Of a stretch of DNA of 6,660 bases, positions 4,301 through 6,660 are shown one piece after another. The notes below the pieces were generated by a model. That model made no database searches, was not told the origin of the DNA, and saw only the letters and a list, made by a program, of their open reading frames with translations. Source of the stretch: Coriobacteriia bacterium (GTDB lineage Bacteria > Actinomycetota > Coriobacteriia > Coriobacteriales > UBA8131); contig WQXZ01000097.1 in the NCBI GenBank assembly GCA_009781525.1, positions 1 to 6,660 on the forward strand. The letters are read 5' to 3'. Each line of letters begins with the position of its first letter. Position 1 is the first letter of the stretch. A program made the translations under genes and the position numbers.

Positions 4301-6660
4301 GATGGTGCGTATTACATCGTGCAGAACACCTTGCAGATTGCCGTACGCGTTGGCTATGACTACGTTGTTACCAATGATGATAGTCTCACTGGCGACCTGC
4401 TGCACAGAATCGATGCTGAGGATGCAGTAAGTGGCGTTCCCTGCTGGATATTCGACCAAAGCAAGGTCGGTAATGATGCGCTGGTGGTTACTCATGCCGA
4501 TACTCCCGGGCAGATCATCAACGTCCTCTTCTACTATAACTACTCAACTGGTGGGCAATCGCCCGATCGCGATCAGTTTGTAACCGAGCTCTATCTGTTG
4601 GCTTCCAATGCTTCTGCACTGGCACAGCCAACCACAAGCTCCTGCCTGATGGGGGCCTTATACGAGAAAACCGCTCCGACGATCCCAGGATACATAGCAG
4701 TCGGCTGGTACCGCGATACTTATGATGGAAGCCAAACCTACACACCTGGTGTCACTGCGTCCTTTACCCGAGACGCCTATGCTCCAGACAGTGAGGTCGT
4801 CAGTTTCATATATGTACCAGCAGCAGGGGTAACTGTTAAGTCAACCGCAAATTCTTGGCTCGATAGCGACCTCTCATATTTTGACGAGTACCAGATCGTA
4901 GGCAAAGACGGTGAGGTTGTCACGGTCGTCCCGAAAAACTTCGTCGGCTGGAACTTCATTAAAGCAGAGCTTAATGGTGTCGAGATTTTTGACCCCTACC
5001 AGATCACCTTGAATGTCAACCAGAGCCAAGAGTTGATTTTCTTCTACGAAGAGATTCAGGATATGGTGGCGATCACGGTTATCGGTAAGGCATACGACAC
5101 TGCAGGCATCGAGCTCTACCGGCATACCAACCTGGTGCCGCGTAGCAGTCTGCCGTCTTCTAGTGCGATTATCGGAAGCGATGTCATTAATCTTGAGCCC
5201 AACTGGCTGCTGATTGCTGGTCAGACCGGTAAAATGGTAGTGATCCCCAACGACCATAAGACAGTTGAGTTCTACTACACTCCTGGATTTGCCAATATCA
5301 CCATCAAAGGCATGGCTGCAACCGGACAGCTCTATAGTCACGTTCTTCGCCTGCCGGTATCAAGCACGTCTGTCGGACTCAATTACGGCATCGAGATCCT
5401 GGCAATACCAGGCTATGTTTTGGCCGCAGGTCAAAGCCAAAGTGTGATTCCCGATGGGGATAAAACCTTGGTCTTTAGCTATGATTCGTTAGAGACAACG
5501 GTAAGGGTAAGAATGGTCGACCCAAGTGGTGCTGATATTCAACCGAGTTTTGTTGTTGGTGCTGTTACCGGTAATCTGTTCACCTATACGGCTCCATTCA
5601 TCACTGGTTGGTACCTGACCAGCCAATCTACGCTTGGTGTGGTGAACCCAGTTCTTGGCAATGGTCAAAGTGTACTGACCTTCGAGTATACACGCATCGA
5701 TTCGCATGTCAGGATAATCTGTGTTGATGCTGACACTGATAGAGTCATCAGGATTTTCCCTGTTGAGAGCCCAGTGATCGGTACAGCTACAGTACCTTCA
5801 CCTGACTTATCTGCAGAATACTATATCGCTCAGTCGGCTAATATCACCTACAACTACGACGGGAACAATCCCGTTGAGGTTTATGCGTACTATTCAAAAG
5901 AGCTGGTTGATATTCAGGTTCATAACGTTGACATTATTTATGGCCTTCACCTTGAAGATGGTTGTTATTCCATAACAGGCGTTCGTAAAGGTGAGCCTAT
6001 CACAGTTGCGGTTCATGCTTTGGTGATTCCTGATGGCCATGTGCTAATTGGCTCTCCAACGCAAACTGTAATCGCTGATGATCATTCAGAGGTCATTTTC
6101 TACTTCCGCACCATCAGTAGTAATGAAGTACTTGTTTCTGCTATTGATGATGATACCGGTAATCTAATTGGGTTCTTCATTATCAGCGGTGCGATAGGCA
6201 GTGAGGTTCAAGTCGATGCTGCCAACTATCTTGGCTGGCAGTTAGCAGACTTTGAGCCTATGACCAAATCTGCAACTATCGGAACCGACATCGAGGTTGT
6301 CTTCAAGTATGTCAAAGATAGAGTCGCTATCAGCATTGAGGCCATCGATGATGTTTATGGCAATACCTTATTTGAGAATCATTTCGAGATCAGTAAGGGT
6401 AGCAGTTATACCGTCTATGCTCCTCATATTGATGACTATGTATTGCTCAGTAAGCCTATTGTGGCTTTCACAAACATAGCGGCGTCCGAGAAGATCGTCT
6501 TTGTCTACCGCCTGGCGGATGACTTCGTAAACGATAACTACGTGCTCATCACCATCCGTGGTGTCTCCCGCACCGCAGAGCTCTACAGCTATGTGCTGCG
6601 GGTAGCCAAGTCAGATGTACCTGTCACACTGGCCTACGGTACCGAGGTCTTCGCTGTACC
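1268..6660 (+). CDS. Giant secreted repeat protein, probable surface adhesin (C-terminus outside window)
   Basis: One open frame of 1797 complete codons with no stop or frameshift runs to the right edge. In order: Sec signal peptide (residues 1-40); a beta-rich lead-in (41-150); eight Gly-rich coils ending in AGIGGG-type turns (151-394), probably a beta-helix; a CnaB-like sandwich (about 412-504) with a LPNGTYDY strand; an unassigned beta-rich region (505-950); looser modules ending in F-Y-Y strands near 987, 1089 and 1182; then MucBP-like modules of about 69 residues from 1188 on. MucBP domains are known from mucin- and matrix-binding proteins of Gram-positives, so adhesion is the likely role; this is inference. 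Only about eight cysteines are seen, as usual for extracellular Gram-positive proteins. Any LPXTG or other anchor lies beyond the window. It has no visible enzyme motif. Ligand unknown. Transcribed divergently from ftsZ, so it is not in that operon. Confidence 0.93.
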   Translation, partial: MRNQKSYLNKAIRILLVGVISSGLMLSSLFLELPDREAYADEYGGYTVTDYLDGVGTTIYDSTDKVYLVTGGSSGYPTDGVIVINNTTPGVKTVLVLLDTYRQGLTSQIQVDGISNVVVYLVGDNTLRCIGSSNLPNSRQAGIYVAPNATLTIEGPGNLTSVAGMRSAGIGGIYNAGVASGTKIFNGSGTINARGDVISQNRTGIDEGGGAGIGGGNNGTGGTTIINSGTINAYGGNVNNAGRGSGIGGGGGSAGGPQTGGNITINGGNVTARSYGSSAAIGGGFNSNGNSVTITGGVVDARSQNAGTGIGAGGSSNCGIVNISGGIVTAYGSNLAAGIGSGLGVNGGTINITGGIVYARCLATDSSGVGGGGGGRATINITGGSVYSINATGMVRINYDPTNGAVNGNARVFMIKVELRDNTGALLPYTNLSIKVTGVTTYEYHALSNHEGVAYMWLPNGTYDYALYNPDLGTYYDGTMVVSVPANTEEYDPNTNTATYTISNEHPHWSISSDPDLSSTDRGYGTAAISLMIDHSNPGSHPLKAIDSVMWYRESLQNPQYTREQFMTGYAAAASGNKGVGGYGQALELVGYGPDPFNNQDYLLNLNRNGRYWFQITYKGANTGLDIVHVTYLDIDNVYTPVDVYIQEKLSGSGEVITSYTRLEQANDAPYGVPLDMDDRVLANPRLGYDYLTYDRNENMPSPYWRMIVSSPFSSTPVTASSAEMPLNATFMTTPDDLASNGLSRYFTVLYDLNPDYWTELEVYFVAPDGSALDVPEGMGLSSATIMVPLDAPISSPATSNNFLANGGMFAPPYDDIHMATGWYIANQSHSVSDLGSGSDPAVYFAQNDFTQFDPQLTFADVATGQLVDGKKLFIVFSQPDGKVLENYFDIGSLLEDQENKLQVREPSFSLIDVADPSYMKVAPDITGKVCVGYEILSPDYQTVLVPFVRYELPSDMPGDTPQSGLVVAEYADGYQLLHATSVVNFYYEDAVGGIPQSEVAYVAVRWRGERDGAYYIVQNTLQIAVRVGYDYVVTNDDSLTGDLLHRIDAEDAVSGVPCWIFDQSKVGNDALVVTHADTPGQIINVLFYYNYSTGGQSPDRDQFVTELYLLASNASALAQPTTSSCLMGALYEKTAPTIPGYIAVGWYRDTYDGSQTYTPGVTASFTRDAYAPDSEVVSFIYVPAAGVTVKSTANSWLDSDLSYFDEYQIVGKDGEVVTVVPKNFVGWNFIKAELNGVEIFDPYQITLNVNQSQELIFFYEEIQDMVAITVIGKAYDTAGIELYRHTNLVPRSSLPSSSAIIGSDVINLEPNWLLIAGQTGKMVVIPNDHKTVEFYYTPGFANITIKGMAATGQLYSHVLRLPVSSTSVGLNYGIEILAIPGYVLAAGQSQSVIPDGDKTLVFSYDSLETTVRVRMVDPSGADIQPSFVVGAVTGNLFTYTAPFITGWYLTSQSTLGVVNPVLGNGQSVLTFEYTRIDSHVRIICVDADTDRVIRIFPVESPVIGTATVPSPDLSAEYYIAQSANITYNYDGNNPVEVYAYYSKELVDIQVHNVDIIYGLHLEDGCYSITGVRKGEPITVAVHALVIPDGHVLIGSPTQTVIADDHSEVIFYFRTISSNEVLVSAIDDDTGNLIGFFIISGAIGSEVQVDAANYLGWQLADFEPMTKSATIGTDIEVVFKYVKDRVAISIEAIDDVYGNTLFENHFEISKGSSYTVYAPHIDDYVLLSKPIVAFTNIAASEKIVFVYRLADDFVNDNYVLITIRGVSRTAELYSYVLRVAKSDVPVTLAYGTEVFAV
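1718..2449 (+). repeat. Eight glycine-rich coils in the giant protein, probable beta-helix
   Basis: Residues 151-394 repeat the pattern I-x-I-[ST]-G-G-x-V-x-A-[RY] followed by a variable stretch and [AG]-x-[GA]-[IV]-G-[GAS]-G. Clear examples begin ITINGGNVTAR, VTITGGVVDAR, VNISGGIVTAY and INITGGIVYAR, with turns such as SGIGGGGG, AAIGGG, TGIGAGG, AGIGSG and SGVGGGGG. Unit length runs from about 20 to 38 residues because the glycine loops vary. The alternating strand pattern and the stacked glycine turns suggest a right-handed parallel beta-helix. The first two coils are more divergent (TIEGPGNLTS, KIFNGSGTINA) and the last, ending in INATGM, is truncated. Repeats of this type are common in large surface proteins of gut Gram-positives. 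Confidence 0.75.
2501..2779 (+). other. CnaB-like beta-sandwich domain of the giant protein
   Basis: Residues about 412-504. A first strand VFMIKVELRDNTGALLP is followed by NLSIKVTG, then ALSNHEGVAYMWLPNGTYDY, then a strand pair ending TATYTISN. A G-x-A-x-[LM]-W-LPNGTY turn after a DNTG-type hairpin is typical of CnaB/carboxypeptidase-regulatory-like sandwiches, which act as rigid stalks in Gram-positive surface proteins. I cannot confirm the Lys/Asn/Glu triad of an isopeptide bond. Confidence 0.45.
2780..4120 (+). other. Unassigned central region of the giant protein
   Basis: Residues about 505-951 are rich in Tyr, Asp, Ser and Pro and read as beta-strands, but match no family I can name. 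Near 609, NGRYWFQITYKG followed by VHVTYLDIDN resembles the final strands of an Ig-like module found in Gram-positive surface proteins. After it VDVYIQEKL (starting a new module) and a long stretch with SPYWRMIVSSPF, MATGWYIANQS (around 822) and KKLFIVFSQPDGKVLENY follow. No catalytic motif stands out. This part could hold the ligand-binding head. Confidence 0.4.
4829..6660 (+). repeat. Tandem MucBP-like modules of about 69 residues
   Basis: From residue 1188 on, each module starts with a V-x-V/I-x-I strand (VTVKS, VAITV, NITIK, TVRVRMVDPSG, VRIICVDAD, VDIQV, VLVSAIDDDTG, VAISIEAIDD, VLITIR). It has a central Y/A-x-x-[IY]-x-G-[YW] motif such as AIPGYVLAAG or APFITGWYL, and ends in a strand of the type V-x-F-x-Y (IFFY, EFYY, VFSY, TFEY, YAYY, IFYF, VFKY, VFVY). 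The Tyr (or nearby aromatic) falls at residues 1260, 1336, 1405, 1474, 1541, 1612, 1681 and 1747, i.e. steps of 66 to 76. This order matches the MucBP family of Gram-positive surface proteins. The last unit, from 1760, is cut by the window edge. The modules are strongly diverged from each other, so the array is old. Confidence 0.72.

Noticed and set aside
4874..5341. 155-residue minus-strand open frame (and 139 residues at 4076-4495)
   Set aside because: Both are antisense to the continuous large plus-strand frame, have no recognisable motif, and arise from its codon pattern.
1268..6660. Frameshift or pseudogene in the giant gene
   Set aside because: Frame was checked at several positions from start to edge and stays open, with domain repeats in the same frame throughout.

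Overview
The window holds two genes, divergently transcribed and both running off the edges. On the minus strand, 769 down to 1 encodes the first 256 residues of FtsZ. On the plus strand, 1268 to 6660 is one uninterrupted reading frame of at least 1797 residues. It encodes a giant exported, repeat-built protein that is probably a surface adhesin. Between them lies a 498-bp non-coding stretch.

The organism looks like a Gram-positive bacterium of middling GC. The FtsZ sequence (GIRGVEFVAINTD, LTRGLGAGANPEIG, ILRQGTQGITDLIT) reads most like the Actinomycetota, and the class Coriobacteriia is my best guess. This rests on remembered family resemblance, not on a search. A large Gly-rich, MucBP-like surface protein fits a host- or biofilm-associated anaerobe of that kind.

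Layout: 1-769, ftsZ N-terminal part (minus). 770-1267, divergent intergenic region. It contains a 16-bp site matching the bacterial centromere parS at 14 of 16 positions (980-995), a small inverted repeat and a direct repeat on the ftsZ side, a possible 8-residue leader ORF, and a hairpin just ahead of the large gene. 1268-6660, the giant protein. In order it has a signal peptide (residues 1-40), eight glycine-rich coils (about 151-394), a CnaB-like beta-sandwich (about 412-504), a long central part I cannot assign (about 505-950), a transition zone of looser units, and a run of MucBP-like modules of about 69 residues (from about 1188 to beyond the window). The C-terminal anchor lies outside the window.

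The two genes do not obviously form a pathway. The most notable point is the parS-like site between them, which would put a ParB loading site directly upstream of the division gene ftsZ. The second point is that ftsZ starts its own transcription unit here, with no ftsQ or ftsA directly upstream.
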